From NCBI GenBank assembly GCA_005402585.1, contig BIFP01000008.1:186001-250000 (forward strand): a DNA stretch of 64,000 bases, given 5' to 3'. Shown in pieces: positions 45,702 to 55,500 of the stretch. A model generated the notes under the pieces. It ran no database searches. It saw nothing but the letters and a program-made list of their open reading frames with translations, and had not been told where the DNA came from. How positions within the stretch are numbered: position 1 is the first letter of the stretch; each line of letters starts with the position of its first letter. The translations under genes and the position numbers were made by a program. This stretch comes from Micromonosporaceae bacterium KJ-029. Its GTDB lineage: Bacteria; Actinomycetota; Actinomycetes; Mycobacteriales; Micromonosporaceae.

Positions 45702-46058
45702 ATGACTAGGCCCTTCGCGTCGATGCGCGAACCTACCTACTTCATCCTGGCCGCCTTGCAGGACGAACCCTTGCACGGCTACGCGATCGTCAAGCGGGCG
45801 CAGGAGTTGTCCGACGGGCGGGTGCGCCTCACGACCGGCACCCTCTACGCCGCCCTGGACCGGCTCACCCGTGAAGAGATGGTGCGGGTGGCCGAGGAAG
45901 CGGTGGTCAACGGCCGCGCCCGCCGCACCTACGAGCTCACCCAGCGAGGTATGTCCGCGCTGTGTGCGGAAGCAGAGCGAATGGCTGCGGCGGCGAGCGT
46001 CGTTCGTGACCGTTCCGTCCGCTCGGCGGCTGCGACGGGTTGGGTGGTGCCGGCATGA
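45702..46058 (+). CDS. PadR-family transcriptional regulator
   Basis: The protein has 118 residues. The winged helix shows TYFILAALQDEPLHGYAIVKRAQEL, TGTLYAALDRLTREEMV and RRTYELTQRGMSALCAE, which is the PadR core. There is only a short C-terminal dimerisation helix. It overlaps the membrane-protein gene by ATGA; PadR regulators of this kind usually control that partner. Confidence 0.92.
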   Translation: MTRPFASMREPTYFILAALQDEPLHGYAIVKRAQELSDGRVRLTTGTLYAALDRLTREEMVRVAEEAVVNGRARRTYELTQRGMSALCAEAERMAAAASVVRDRSVRSAAATGWVVPA

Positions 46059-46966
46059 CCGAGCTGGAGCGCCGTTACCGGTGGCTGCTGCGGGCCTACC
46101 CCCGCGCCTACCAGCAGTATCGCGCCGACGAGATGCTCGAAACCCTGCTCGCCACGGCTGACGACGAGCGGCGGCGGCCGAACCTTCGAGAAGCGGCGGC
46201 GCTCGTGGTCGGAGGGCTACGCGCCCGCACCGGTGTTGACCGTCTCGGCTCGCGATCGGCGCTGACATGCTCCGCGCTGCGGCTGTCCGCGCTGTCCCTG
46301 CTCGTGTACGGCATGACGCTCTGGGCCGGGGGTCCGATCTCATTCTTGGTGACGATGCTGTCGGATGGCCCGTACAAACCCGACGCATGGTGGTTCATCG
46401 TCATTCCGGCGCTGCTGACCATCGCGCTTTTCGCTGCGGCGTGGGGTAGCTACCGGCTCGCATTCGCTGTGACGATATTGACCGTGGCCGCGCAACTTTG
46501 GTCGGCGAATTGGTGGAATGACTCGCTCTGGTCGGTTTACAGCCTCCAGTCGGCGATCGTTCCTCGGTTTTGGCCGGCGCTGCTGGCTTCGCTGGTCTTG
46601 CTGGGACTGCTCCGCGCACCCCGAACGCCCGTGGCCAAACCGTGGGCCTGGCCCGTCCTCGAAGCACTGGCAGTCATCGCGTTGACGCCGAACCCGATCA
46701 ACGGCTGGTCGGACGCACCACTGATGTCCCTGTACGCGTTCGCCGCACTGGCCGTCATCACCGCGCCCGTCGATGCCCGGATTCCCATCATCGCCTCGGT
46801 GCTTCTCCTAGCGCCAGCCTTGGCACAAGCCACCTACCACTTCTATTTCAAAAAAGCAGGGTGGGAACTAGGAATTTCCATCACCACGAGCCTCATCCTC
46901 ACGGCGGTCATGGTGATCGCGCTTGCAGCCGGCACAATCGCAGCCCGCCGGCAAGCCCGCATGTAG
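46055..46966 (+). CDS. PadR-associated integral membrane protein
   Basis: The protein has 303 residues. A cytoplasmic N-terminal segment (ERRYRWLLRAYPRAYQQYRADEMLETLL) is the conserved motif of proteins coupled to PadR regulators. Seven or eight hydrophobic helices follow (LSALSLLVYGMTLW, WWFIVIPALLTIALFAAAWG, LLASLVLLGLL, PIIASVLLLAPALAQA). No catalytic motif. The last third has lower GC than its surroundings. Confidence 0.8.
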   Translation: MTELERRYRWLLRAYPRAYQQYRADEMLETLLATADDERRRPNLREAAALVVGGLRARTGVDRLGSRSALTCSALRLSALSLLVYGMTLWAGGPISFLVTMLSDGPYKPDAWWFIVIPALLTIALFAAAWGSYRLAFAVTILTVAAQLWSANWWNDSLWSVYSLQSAIVPRFWPALLASLVLLGLLRAPRTPVAKPWAWPVLEALAVIALTPNPINGWSDAPLMSLYAFAALAVITAPVDARIPIIASVLLLAPALAQATYHFYFKKAGWELGISITTSLILTAVMVIALAAGTIAARRQARM

Positions 46967-46974
46967 ACACGGGA

Positions 46975-47013
46975 GCGCCCCGCCACCACTTCTCGTAGAG
47001 AGCGGCGGGGCGC
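46975..47013. terminator. Bidirectional hairpin terminator
   Basis: GCGCCCCGCC (46975-46984) and GGCGGGGCGC (47004-47013) pair perfectly; the loop itself contains a TCTC/GAGA stem. It lies between convergent genes. Confidence 0.7.
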
Positions 47014-47065
47014 ACCTGACCAGCCGTCCCGGCCACACCGCTGCTACCCACTGCCAATGAGTTCT

Positions 47066-47503
47066 TCACCGACCGTAGGTCGTCACGGTTTTCGGCCGGG
47101 ACTTGAGGTAATAGATCAGGCCGTAAAAGGGCAACCAGCAGCCAGCAGTGAAGACGCATAGGACGATGTTGAACACGTGGAACCCGGTGCCGATGTACTC
47201 CCTGGTGTAGACGGGCAGAGGCTGCGGCGGAGCGAACTGCGGCGGGTAAGGCATCGGCTGGGCCGGATATGGATATGCCTGCTTAGGCGGGTACGGGGGC
47301 TGGGGCGCGTACGGTCCGGGTGGGTAAGCAGCAGGCGGAGCGGAATAGGGCACACCGGACTGCGGTGGGTAAGCCACCGGCGGGCCCGAAAAAGGGACGG
47401 CAGACTGCGGCGGATAGACGGCCGGCATGCCCTGGTACGGCGCGGCGGCGGGAGGCGGGTAGGCCGGACCCGGCGGGTGCGAACCATCGTTGCTCGGGAT
47501 CAT
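47066..47503 (-). CDS. Proline/tyrosine-rich membrane protein
   Basis: The protein has 145 residues. About 95 residues of Pro/Tyr/Ala/Gln-rich repeats (PPQSAVPFSGPPVAY, YPPQSGVPYSAPPA) precede a short membrane segment (GFHVFNIVLCVFTAGCWLPFYGLIYYL) and a basic tail. Such proteins with a P-rich N-terminus and a single hairpin are common in actinomycetes. Function unknown. Confidence 0.7.
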   Translation of the reverse strand: MIPSNDGSHPPGPAYPPPAAAPYQGMPAVYPPQSAVPFSGPPVAYPPQSGVPYSAPPAAYPPGPYAPQPPYPPKQAYPYPAQPMPYPPQFAPPQPLPVYTREYIGTGFHVFNIVLCVFTAGCWLPFYGLIYYLKSRPKTVTTYGR

Positions 47504-47821
47504 CGGTTGCTCAGGATGCACCAGAACACTCTTGGCTCCCGTCAACGGGACCGCCATCCGCCGGACAGTCCAGCGACAACGACAATCAGCCAGCTGGATA
47601 GCTTCGCCCCGTACAAGCATCTCGGCGCGACCGGTCTACCAGGGACGCAGTGCCCTGTTTGGTGTGTAGGTTTCGGCCCGCACCTCGGCGAGATAGGCCG
47701 CAAGCCCATGATCGGGTGCAGATGGGCCAGGGCGACGGCGAGCGCGTAGCCCCGCTCCTCCCGACACGAATCCCGTGATCACCTACGAGTCAATCGACCC
47801 AAAACTCTCTTGGAGACACTG
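47504..47821. other. 318-bp intergenic region containing a copy of a reductase gene fragment
   Basis: No intact gene. Bases 47714-47763 match 49138-49187, inside the globin/FNR-like gene, with about seven mismatches in 50. The same strand reads ERGYALAVALAHLHP against ERGDALTVALDHLHP. The rest shows nothing recognisable. Confidence 0.5.
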
Positions 47822-48031
47822 CTAGAACCCACGAGGGTTGCGTCGTGACAGGGCGTATCCGCGATACGAGCAGAGCTCCTGCCACGCCTCTTCATCTACT
47901 GCCGAAAAGTTTCGACCCCTAGCCTGGCAGATTCTCCGCCACCCGCCGCTGCTCACCAGGTCTTCCGCATCGATTGAGCCGCTGTTGATCGCGTGCACGA
48001 TTTCACGGTCCGATGCCGAGCTCAGCTCCAC
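47822..48031 (-). CDS. Small hypothetical protein
   Basis: The protein has 69 residues with GTG start and AAGGGG 7 nt upstream. The sequence has ordinary composition and predicted helices (MELSSASDREIVHAINSG, DEEAWQELCSYRGYAL). No known family. Lower GC than average. It is probably real but not proven. Confidence 0.5.
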   Translation of the reverse strand: MELSSASDREIVHAINSGSIDAEDLVSSGGWRRICQARGRNFSAVDEEAWQELCSYRGYALSRRNPRGF

Positions 48032-48089
48032 CGAGCTTCCCCTTTCAAGCTCTCGTCGTTCCTATTAGGACGGCCCTAGCCTCGCGGCG

Positions 48090-48659
48090 TTACTGCAACG
48101 GATGCAACCTGTTGGAGACGCGGCCCAGAACCTCGTCTGCGAACTGATAGTTGTGGTGCCTGGCGTGGTTGGTCGTGCCTTCCAAGAGCGGCGCCGCCAG
48201 CTCCCGAGCAGCGGTGGCGAACGACTCCTGCGCCAGGGCGTCGATCAACTCGTCCCACCACCCCCGGATCTGCACCTGATCGGCTCCTGCGTCCTGGTAC
48301 GGCCGGCTTCGATCGAACTTCAGGTGCGGGTACTGCTCCTCGACCCCCTGCCCCGATGCGGCGTAGCGGTGCAGCACTGATTCCCGCACGACCACGAAGC
48401 CCCAGGCGTCATCGTCGCCGTCCGCCTCGTCGGGCCGGAACAGCACGAATGTCTCCATCCGCTTCATGTTGACCGTCGAGAGCCGCTGCCCTGACCCCGT
48501 TTTCGGTAGGCAGGACAACGCCCAGTGATCGCGCTCGGTGGGGATCGGTTCGAGTACCGCAGCTTCCAGGAACGCTCGATTGGCCGCCACCACCTGGTCA
48601 AACCAGGGGCCGTCAGCCAACGCCCCGAACCTCGCCTGCTTCTCGGGATCGGCGCGCAT
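48090..48659 (-). CDS. Hypothetical protein
   Basis: The protein has 189 residues from ATG 48659 (GAGAGG 5 nt upstream); ATG 48710 would add 17. Segments include FGALADGPWFDQVVAANRAF, RLSTVNMKRMETFVLFR, WGFVVVRESVLHRYA and WWDELIDALAQESFATAARELAA. It is mixed alpha/beta and cytosolic. No family recognised. Confidence 0.65.
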   Translation of the reverse strand: MRADPEKQARFGALADGPWFDQVVAANRAFLEAAVLEPIPTERDHWALSCLPKTGSGQRLSTVNMKRMETFVLFRPDEADGDDDAWGFVVVRESVLHRYAASGQGVEEQYPHLKFDRSRPYQDAGADQVQIRGWWDELIDALAQESFATAARELAAPLLEGTTNHARHHNYQFADEVLGRVSNRLHPLQ

Positions 48660-48762
48660 GTCCTCCTCTCGGCTGGTTAGTGACACGCCGCTGGTCTGCG
48701 TTTCGGCCATCCGTGCACTGTAGACAGCCGGTGGCTTCGGGGCCTCCCATGAACGGCCACCG

Positions 48763-49020
48763 TCAGGGGCCGAATCTCCGCGCCGTCTCGGCCGACTGCC
48801 AGCTCCGCAGTGCGGTCTTGATCCGCCGGTTTTCGGCGCGTACTTCGGCGAGCTGGCGGGACCGCTCCCCGAGCTCGTAGGCGAGCCGGTGCAGCAGGGC
48901 ATCGACGTCGTCGATCTGGTAGCCGCGCCGGCCCAGCCGGCTACAGGGCAGGATGAGCGCGACGATCCAGTCCGGGGTGAGTGGGCCGCGCAGAGCGTTG
49001 CGGCTGCGGTAGACGGTCAT
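48763..49020 (-). CDS. DivIVA-like small coiled-coil protein
   Basis: The protein has 85 residues. RRGYQIDDVDALLHRLAYEL corresponds to the DivIVA lipid-binding-domain motif (RGYxxxxVDxFL), followed by a coiled coil (GERSRQLAEVRAENRRIKTAL). It is much shorter than true DivIVA. ATG overlaps the stop of the reductase gene (ATGA), so it is coupled to a flavin reductase and the small PCRL.RWG protein. Confidence 0.75.
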   Translation of the reverse strand: MTVYRSRNALRGPLTPDWIVALILPCSRLGRRGYQIDDVDALLHRLAYELGERSRQLAEVRAENRRIKTALRSWQSAETARRFGP

Positions 49021-50210
49021 CGCCACGGGATCCGATCGGGCAGATGGATGCGCTCGGCGGGCACCCCGGCGGCGAGCAGCCGCAGCCGCGACCCGGCCAG
49101 CATCGCGGGCGACCCGCACACGTACACCGCCTGGTCGGGGTGCAGGTGGTCGAGGGCGACGGTGAGCGCGTCGCCCCGCTCCCCCGGCTCGGACAGGGCA
49201 TCGTGGGAGGACACCGGCACGATGGTCAGCCAGTCGTGGCGCAGCTTGTCGAGGGTGACCGCGTCGTACAGGCTCTCCACCGAGCGGGCGCCGACGACCA
49301 GGGTCACCCGCCGGCCGTCCGGGTCGGCGGCTACCTGCTCGACCAGGGCGCGCAGCGGCGCCAGCCCGGTGCCACCGGCCACCAGCAGCAGGTCACCGTC
49401 GACCAGGCCCAGCCCGGTGTCGGCGGGCGGGCCGAGGTGGAGCAGCTCGCCGGGGCGTACCTCATGGATCAGGCTGGTGGAGACGGTGCCGGCGGGGACC
49501 GCGCGGACGTGCAGCTCGACGGTGCCGTCCGGGCGCGGCGCGTTCGCCGGGCAGAGCCAGCGCCACCGGCCGGGCCGGCGCGGCGTGCAGACCGGTACCG
49601 CCTGGCCAGCCTGGTACGGCAGCCGCCGCCATGGTCGTACCGTCAGGATGACGATCCCGTCGCAGGCCCGGTCGTGGCCGATCACCTCGGCCGGCCACCA
49701 GGCCGGGCCGTCACCCGCCCCCGCAGCGGCGCGCTCGACCTCCTGCCAGGGCACCCCGGTCTGTAGCGCGTCGTCGATGACAGCGGCGTGCGCCGGATGC
49801 AGGCCATAGCGACGGCACGCGCGGCCGAGCACCGCCAGCAGCGCCAACCTGTTCGGGCCGTCATCCTTGAAGGTGAGCTGGTGCAGCGCGGCGTGGAGCA
49901 GCGGGGCTTCCCGCTCAGGCAGCAGGCCCGGGTAGCGGTCCTCCACCGCCTCCCAGAAACCAGCGGCGCTCGGTTCCTCGCACGATTTCAGAACCCCGAG
50001 CAGGTAGTCGACCGCCCGCCGGTGCTGCGCCTCCGACCAACCCAGGCTCGGAAGGGCTGGCTCGCCGCCGGGCACGCTGGTCAGCGACCGCGCCAGGTGC
50101 GCCTTCAGCCGGTCCCAGTCCACCCCGATCAGGTACGCGGACAGCTCCGCGTCCGCCGCCACCAGTCTCAGCCAGCGGCCGACCGCCTCACGCGCTTCCA
50201 CCTCGGTCAT
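49017..50210 (-). CDS. Globin-like/ferredoxin-NAD(P) reductase fusion (flavohaemoglobin-like)
   Basis: The protein has 397 residues. The C-terminal about 230 residues form an FNR module: RPWRRLPYQAGQAVPV (FAD region, RxYS altered), LLLVAGGTGLAPLRALVEQV (nucleotide-binding GGTGxAP) and QAVYVCGSPAMLAG (CGSP). The N-terminal about 150 residues are helical and sit where the globin domain of flavohaemoglobins lies. The usual haem-pocket Phe/His signatures are not obvious, so haem binding is doubtful. It overlaps both neighbours by ATGA. Redox or NO-related function is possible. Confidence 0.75.
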   Translation of the reverse strand: MTEVEAREAVGRWLRLVAADAELSAYLIGVDWDRLKAHLARSLTSVPGGEPALPSLGWSEAQHRRAVDYLLGVLKSCEEPSAAGFWEAVEDRYPGLLPEREAPLLHAALHQLTFKDDGPNRLALLAVLGRACRRYGLHPAHAAVIDDALQTGVPWQEVERAAAGAGDGPAWWPAEVIGHDRACDGIVILTVRPWRRLPYQAGQAVPVCTPRRPGRWRWLCPANAPRPDGTVELHVRAVPAGTVSTSLIHEVRPGELLHLGPPADTGLGLVDGDLLLVAGGTGLAPLRALVEQVAADPDGRRVTLVVGARSVESLYDAVTLDKLRHDWLTIVPVSSHDALSEPGERGDALTVALDHLHPDQAVYVCGSPAMLAGSRLRLLAAGVPAERIHLPDRIPWR

Positions 50211-50464
50211 CGTGTCCGGCCCTCAGCCTCGCTTCTGTGCTCGGCCTCGAACCCGATGAACTGTTCAGCGGTGAGGCCGGCGGTTTCGAGGGTGGTGTGG
50301 CCCCAGCGAGCCAGGCGGCACGGGTACGGGACGCGTTCGCTGCGGCAGAGCAGGCCGTGTGGCCAAGACTCCGGGACGTGCACGCGAACCGCCAGCGCGG
50401 CGAGGGCCAGATCCTCGTCGGTGACCGGGGTGCGGACGGGAAAGTCGGCGAGTACGGCGGACAT
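50207..50464 (-). CDS. Small conserved protein, PCRL.RWG family, paralogue C
   Basis: The protein has 85 residues with GGGAGG upstream. VTDEDLALAALAVRVHVPESW, HGLLCRSERVPYPCRLARWG and LETAGLTAEQFIGFE match the core of the proteins at 16303 and 24150. It is the first gene of an operon with the FNR-like and DivIVA-like genes (ATGA overlaps), so this paralogue has a redox or cell-pole context that the other two lack. Repeat copy 3 lies directly upstream. Confidence 0.75.
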   Translation of the reverse strand: MSAVLADFPVRTPVTDEDLALAALAVRVHVPESWPHGLLCRSERVPYPCRLARWGHTTLETAGLTAEQFIGFEAEHRSEAEGRTR

Positions 50465-50483
50465 CGGTGGGCGCCTCCCAGAT

Positions 50484-50537
50484 GTAAGGAGGGGCCCCTT
50501 GTTAACGGATCCGGTATAGGAAGGGGCCCCTCTTAAC
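50484..50537 (+). repeat. Double-palindrome dispersed repeat, copy 3
   Basis: A 54-bp element with the layout GTAAGGAGGGGCCCCTTGTT then ATAGGAAGGGGCCCC and TTAAC. Unlike copies 1 and 2 it lies between divergent genes, 20 bp upstream of paralogue C and 226 bp upstream of the XRE gene, so it cannot be only a terminator. Confidence 0.85.
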
Positions 50538-50650
50538 AGATGGAGCGGCACCGGGGCGGGCGGGGACAGCGAATCCGCGATCGGGGGAAGCGGTGCCGCC
50601 GGAGCCAGCACCCGCCCCGGGCCATGCGCCCAGCCTCGGCGAGACGTTGA

Positions 50651-50738
50651 CCAGTAACTACAGCGCCAAAGGGGCCTGTGTGACGCAGAAATGAGGCGTC
50701 TGCGTACCCGCCTCATCCACGGACTGTTACTACAGTGG
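50651..50738. promoter_or_regulatory. Possible XRE operator pair
   Basis: AGTAACTACAGCG (about 50653-50665) and TGTTACTACAGTGG (about 50725-50738) share T(T/A)ACTACAG upstream of the XRE start. TTGACC overlaps the first. The pair could be an autoregulatory site. Confidence 0.4.
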
Positions 50739-50762
50739 CGGCAAGACGGAGGGAGGTCGGGC

Positions 50763-52010
50763 GTGGCCCTGAAGCGACACCGGCTCTGTCAGCGGCGTAA
50801 GGCTCTCGGGTACAGCCAGGAGCGCCTGGCCGAACTCCTGGGTGTGGAACGGTCGACCGTAGTGCGCTGGGAGAATGCCGAGACCGATCCCCAACCGTGG
50901 CATCGAACTCGGATTGCCTCCGCGTTGGGGGTTACGCTCGAACAGCTCGACGACATGCTCGTCGACGTATCGGTGGCAGCACATCGAGGGCAGGCCATGG
51001 GAGATGTGACTCGTGATCCCGCTTCCGCTGCTGCTCGACCCGAACTTCTGAGCGGTCTCCGGACATTCCTCACCAGCTACCTGGCGGCCCCCGCTCGGCC
51101 GGCTCAGTCGCTTGTCGAGGTGCGGCGGTCTGTCGGCCGAGTTCACAACCTCTACCAGCGAGCGAGCTACACATCGGCTGCCCGATTGCTGCCGGAGGTG
51201 CTTGGCCAGACGACGGATCTGTCCAGCAGATCGGTCGGACTGCATCGCAGCACTGCGTTTCGGCTGCTCGCCGCCGCGTACATCGCTGCGTCGAAGCTTG
51301 CCGCCAAGGTTGGTGACGGCGATACCGCCCTGCTGACCGCCGATCGGGCTTCCACTGCTGCCAGGCTCGCCGATGACCAAGCGTTGGCGGCCGTCGCGGC
51401 GTACCAGGCCGCCTGCGGTCTCATGCGGCTGCCCGGTAGAGCAGTCGAGACCGAGCAGGTAGTGCGGAGCAGTATCGAACGCCTGGCCTCTACCGGGCCT
51501 ACCGACGATCCGGACTTGCTCTCTGCTCATGGCGCTCTGGTGCTTCTGGCCGCAGTAGTAACGGCCGGGCAGGGCAATCCGAAAGAGGCGGCTCAGTTCC
51601 TGGCGCAGGCAGAAGGGCTGGCATCGGCGCTCGGCGCTGATCGCAACCGCCTGTGGACCGGCTTCGGTCCGACGAATGTCGTCATTCACGCGGTCTCTGC
51701 CGCGGTTCGGGCCGGCAACGCGGACCAAGCCCTGGAAGTCGGAGCGCGTCTCGACGTCTCACGGCTGCCGACGGTGCTGGTTGGCCGACGCGCGCAGGTA
51801 CACGTCGACCTAGCGGCGGCGGTAATGATGTCAGCCGGCGACAGGTCGATATCCGTGCTACACCTGCTCGAAGCCGAACGGATAGCTGCCGAGGTGGTCC
51901 ATGCCAACGTTCAGGCCCGCACGCTCCTGCTCGACCTGTTGAGAAAGGAGCGACGGGCAGCGACGCCTGGGCTACGACCATTGGCGGAGCGGGCCGGGCT
52001 GCTGGCATGA
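50763..52010 (+). CDS. XRE-family transcriptional regulator with TPR-like C-terminus
   Basis: The protein has 415 residues; GTG with GGAGG 6 nt upstream. The N-terminal HTH_XRE (about 5-62) reads RRKALGYSQERLAELLGVERSTVVRWENAETDPQPWHRTRIASALGV. The remaining about 300 residues are helical, TPR-like repeats (LLAAAYIAASKLAAKVGDGDTALLTADRAS) as in actinomycete regulators that pair with a flavoprotein. It overlaps the flavoprotein gene by ATGA. Confidence 0.9.
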   Translation: MALKRHRLCQRRKALGYSQERLAELLGVERSTVVRWENAETDPQPWHRTRIASALGVTLEQLDDMLVDVSVAAHRGQAMGDVTRDPASAAARPELLSGLRTFLTSYLAAPARPAQSLVEVRRSVGRVHNLYQRASYTSAARLLPEVLGQTTDLSSRSVGLHRSTAFRLLAAAYIAASKLAAKVGDGDTALLTADRASTAARLADDQALAAVAAYQAACGLMRLPGRAVETEQVVRSSIERLASTGPTDDPDLLSAHGALVLLAAVVTAGQGNPKEAAQFLAQAEGLASALGADRNRLWTGFGPTNVVIHAVSAAVRAGNADQALEVGARLDVSRLPTVLVGRRAQVHVDLAAAVMMSAGDRSISVLHLLEAERIAAEVVHANVQARTLLLDLLRKERRAATPGLRPLAERAGLLA

Positions 52011-52579
52011 GTCATCGAGGAGTGCTGGCCCTCGTCGTCTGCGCCGCACCTCCGGTGCTGCGGATCGGCGAGCTAATCGAGCTGTTACAGGACGATGGCT
52101 GGACGGTCTGCCTCACGGCTACGCCGACCGCTGCGACCTGGATCGACCAAGAGGCGCTGGCGCGGCAGACCGGATATCCGATACGGGTCGAGTGGCGAAT
52201 GCCCGGCGATCCAGAGCCTCATCCTCCGGCGACTGCCGTTGCCGTCGTCCCGACCACATTCAACGTAATTAACAAGTGGGCTCAGGGGATCAACGACACG
52301 CTTGCGCTAGGAATCCTCAACGAAGCACTCGGAGTCGACATCCCTGTGTACTCGTTCCCGAATGTCAAGCCAAGCCTCAGCAGCCACCCCCGCTACAGAA
52401 CGAATCTATGCCTGCTTAGGGACGCGGGAGTCCTGGTGACTCCACTGCCTCCTGAACTTCCTTGGCAGACGGTCACTAAGACCCTCCGTAACAGTCGTGT
52501 CAACCGGGTGGATGATGTCCGCCGACATTCGGATGCCGACACGACTTGGTCAGGGGCAGCAGCATGCGCCGGCGAATGA
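52007..52579 (+). CDS. Flavoprotein of the HFCD family
   Basis: The protein has 190 residues. The phosphopantothenoylcysteine-decarboxylase-like fold is indicated by VLALVVCAAPPVLRIGELIELLQDDGW, then VVPTTFNVINKWAQGINDTLALGILNEALG (PxxxNxxxKxxxGIxD motif, FMN site). It lacks the catalytic Cys-containing loop of CoaC. It belongs to the regulator-coupled group; it may sense or modify a small metabolite. It is 13 bp upstream of the helicase gene, so the defence genes may share the transcript. Confidence 0.85.
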   Translation: MSHRGVLALVVCAAPPVLRIGELIELLQDDGWTVCLTATPTAATWIDQEALARQTGYPIRVEWRMPGDPEPHPPATAVAVVPTTFNVINKWAQGINDTLALGILNEALGVDIPVYSFPNVKPSLSSHPRYRTNLCLLRDAGVLVTPLPPELPWQTVTKTLRNSRVNRVDDVRRHSDADTTWSGAAACAGE

Positions 52580-52592
52580 TTAGCTGACTCCC

Positions 52593-55500
52593 GTGACGGA
52601 TCTTGAGCGTGGAATCTATGAGCACCTGATCACTCAGCAGGTTGCGGAGGGTATGCGCCGGCTCGATCCCGCTCTGATCCAGCACGCCAGATTCGAACCC
52701 GCCGACGCACCCGACGTGCTCGCCCACTACCTGGCCGCCATGGCTCGCCGGGCCCTGGCCGCCGTCCCTGGCGGCGACGACAAGCTCGCTCGCCAGGTCG
52801 CGGCCGTCAATCAGATCGCCACAAGCATTGAGGCCATTGCGCCGGGTACGGCGGCGCCAGGTGACCAGATCGCTGACAGCCAACGTCTGCTACATGCCAT
52901 TGCTGCCCCACCGACGCCTCCAACCACACCTGCCTTTCCACAGCGTCCCACCACCCCACTCTCCACCGGCGCCCTCTTGGTCAACGGCCGTCACCAACCC
53001 CGCATCGGCCACGAAGTCACCTACGAGATGGCCTCGGCAGACTCCGTCGACCTGCTTTGCGCGTTCATCAAGTGGTACGGCCTGCGCCTCATCGAGCCCG
53101 CCATCTCCGACCTGATCGACCGTGGCGGCCGCTTCCGCGTCATCACCACCACCTACATGGGCGCTACTGACCAGCGAGCCCTGGACCGGCTCGCCGAACT
53201 CGGCGCCGAAATCAAGGTCTCCTACGAGACCAGGACCACCCGCCTACACGCCAAGGCGTGGCTGTTTCGCCGTAACAACGGCATGACCACCGCGTACGTC
53301 GGCTCCTCCAACCTGTCCAAGTCGGCGCTGGTTGACGGGGTGGAGTGGAACGTGCGGATCTCGAACGTCGAGCAGCCGCACGTCATCGACACGTTCACCG
53401 CCACCTTCGAGGACTACTGGAACGACCCGGCGTTCGAGGCGTACGACCCGGCGAAGGACGGCGAGCGACTGGGCTACGCGCTACGAGGTGAGCGTGCCGA
53501 CGGAGCGCCGACCGAGATTGCCAACCTGGACGTCCGGCCGTACCCGTACCAGGCCGAGGTCCTGGCTGACCTGGATGCCGAGCGGCGCGTACACGGCCGC
53601 TGGCGCAATCTCGTCGTGATGGCCACCGGCACCGGCAAGACCGTGGTCGCCGCATTGGACTATCGCCGGCTACACAAGGCCGGGAACGTCGACTCGCTGC
53701 TGTTTGTCGCGCATCAGGAGCAAATCCTGAAGCAGAGCCGGTCGACCTTCCGGCAGGTGATGGGGGACGGCAGCTTCGGCGAAACGCTGGTCGCCGGAGA
53801 CCGGCCAAAGCAGTGGCGGCACGTCTTCGCCTCGATCCAGTCGCTGCACAGGCAGGAGATCGATCCCGAGCAGTTCGACATGGTGATCGTGGACGAGTTC
53901 CACCATGCCGAGGCGAAGACGTACGCCGGGTTGTTGGAGCGGCTACAGCCACGCGTACTCCTCGGCTTGACGGCGACCCCCGACCGGGCCGACGGCCGCG
54001 ACGTGCGACGGTGGTTCGACGGGCATGCGGCGGTGGAGTTGCACCTACGGGAGGCACTGGACCGGCAGCTGTTGGCGCCCTTCCACTACTTCGGGCTGCA
54101 CGACGACGTGGACCTGTCACACCTCCAGTGGAAGCGCGGGCAAGGCTACGACCGATCGGAGTTGGAGGGCCTCTACACCGGCAACCAGGCGCGGGCGCGG
54201 TTGGTGCTGCGGGCTGCACAGAGGCTCGTTGACGTGGGGCGTATGCGGGCGCTCGGGTTCTGCGTGAGCATCGGGCACGCCGAGTTCATGGCCGACTGGT
54301 TTACCCAGCATGGCGTACCGGCGGCGGCCGTGACGTCGGAGGTCGGCCGACCGGAGCAACAGAGCCTGATCCGGGACTTCAAGGCCGGCAAGCTGCGCGT
54401 TCTCTTCACCGTCGACCTGTTCAACGAGGGCGTCGACCTGCCGATGGTCGACACGATCTTCCTGCTGCGGCCCACCGAAAGCGCCACCATCTTCCTGCAG
54501 CAGCTCGGCCGTGGCCTGCGGCTGGACGACGACAAACCCTGCCTGACCGTGCTCGACTTCATCGGCGCACAGCACGCCAACTTCCGGTTCGACCTCCGCT
54601 GGCGGGCGCTGACCGGTGTCAGCCGCCGCCAGGTGTACGGCGCAGTGGAGCAGGACTTCCCGACCTTGCCGAGTGGGTGCCACATCGAGCTGGACCGGGT
54701 CGCCAAGGAGGTGGTGCTCCGCAACCTGGAGCGGGCGGTCCCGTCCTCGAAGAACAGCATGGTGGCTGAGCTGCGGCAACTCGGTGACGTGACGCTGGCC
54801 GAGTTCCTGCGGGACACCGGCCTGGAGGTCGAGGACGTGTACCGGTCGGCGACGGTGGGCGGCTGGACCGGGCTACGCCGGCTCGCCGGAGTGGAAACCT
54901 CGACGCCGGGGGCGGACGACCGGGAGTTGGGGCGGGCTATCAGCCGGATGCTGCACACCGACGATCTTGACCGGTTGGCGTTGTGGGAGCAGGCGGCGGC
55001 CGGCGGGCCAGTGCCCGATGGGCGGCTGCTCGACATGCTGCACTTCAGCCTGTGGGGGCCGAACGTGCCACTGTCGCAGCGAGATGAGCGGCTGGCGCGG
55101 TTCTGGGCCGAGCCGGCCCGCTGCATGGAGCTACGCCAGCTTGCCGAGGTGCTGCGGGAGCGGATCCACCGGGTCACCGAGCCGGTCGGGCTGGGCCGGA
55201 CACCGCTTCGGGTGCACGCCCGGTACAGCCGCAACGAGGCTTGTGCCGCGTTCGGCGTGGCGAACCCGGGAACACTACGCGAGGGCGTGAAGTGGCTGGA
55301 GTCCGAGCAGGCGGACATCTTCTTCGTCACCCTGGTCAAGTCCGAGCAGCACTACTCCCCTACCACCCTGTACGCCGACCGGGCCATCACCGAGACCCTG
55401 TTCCAGTGGGAGTCGCAGAGCACCACGTCGTCGGCCTCAGCGACCGGGCAGCGCTACATCAACCACGAGAAGCTAGGGTCGACGGTGCACCTGTTCGTAC

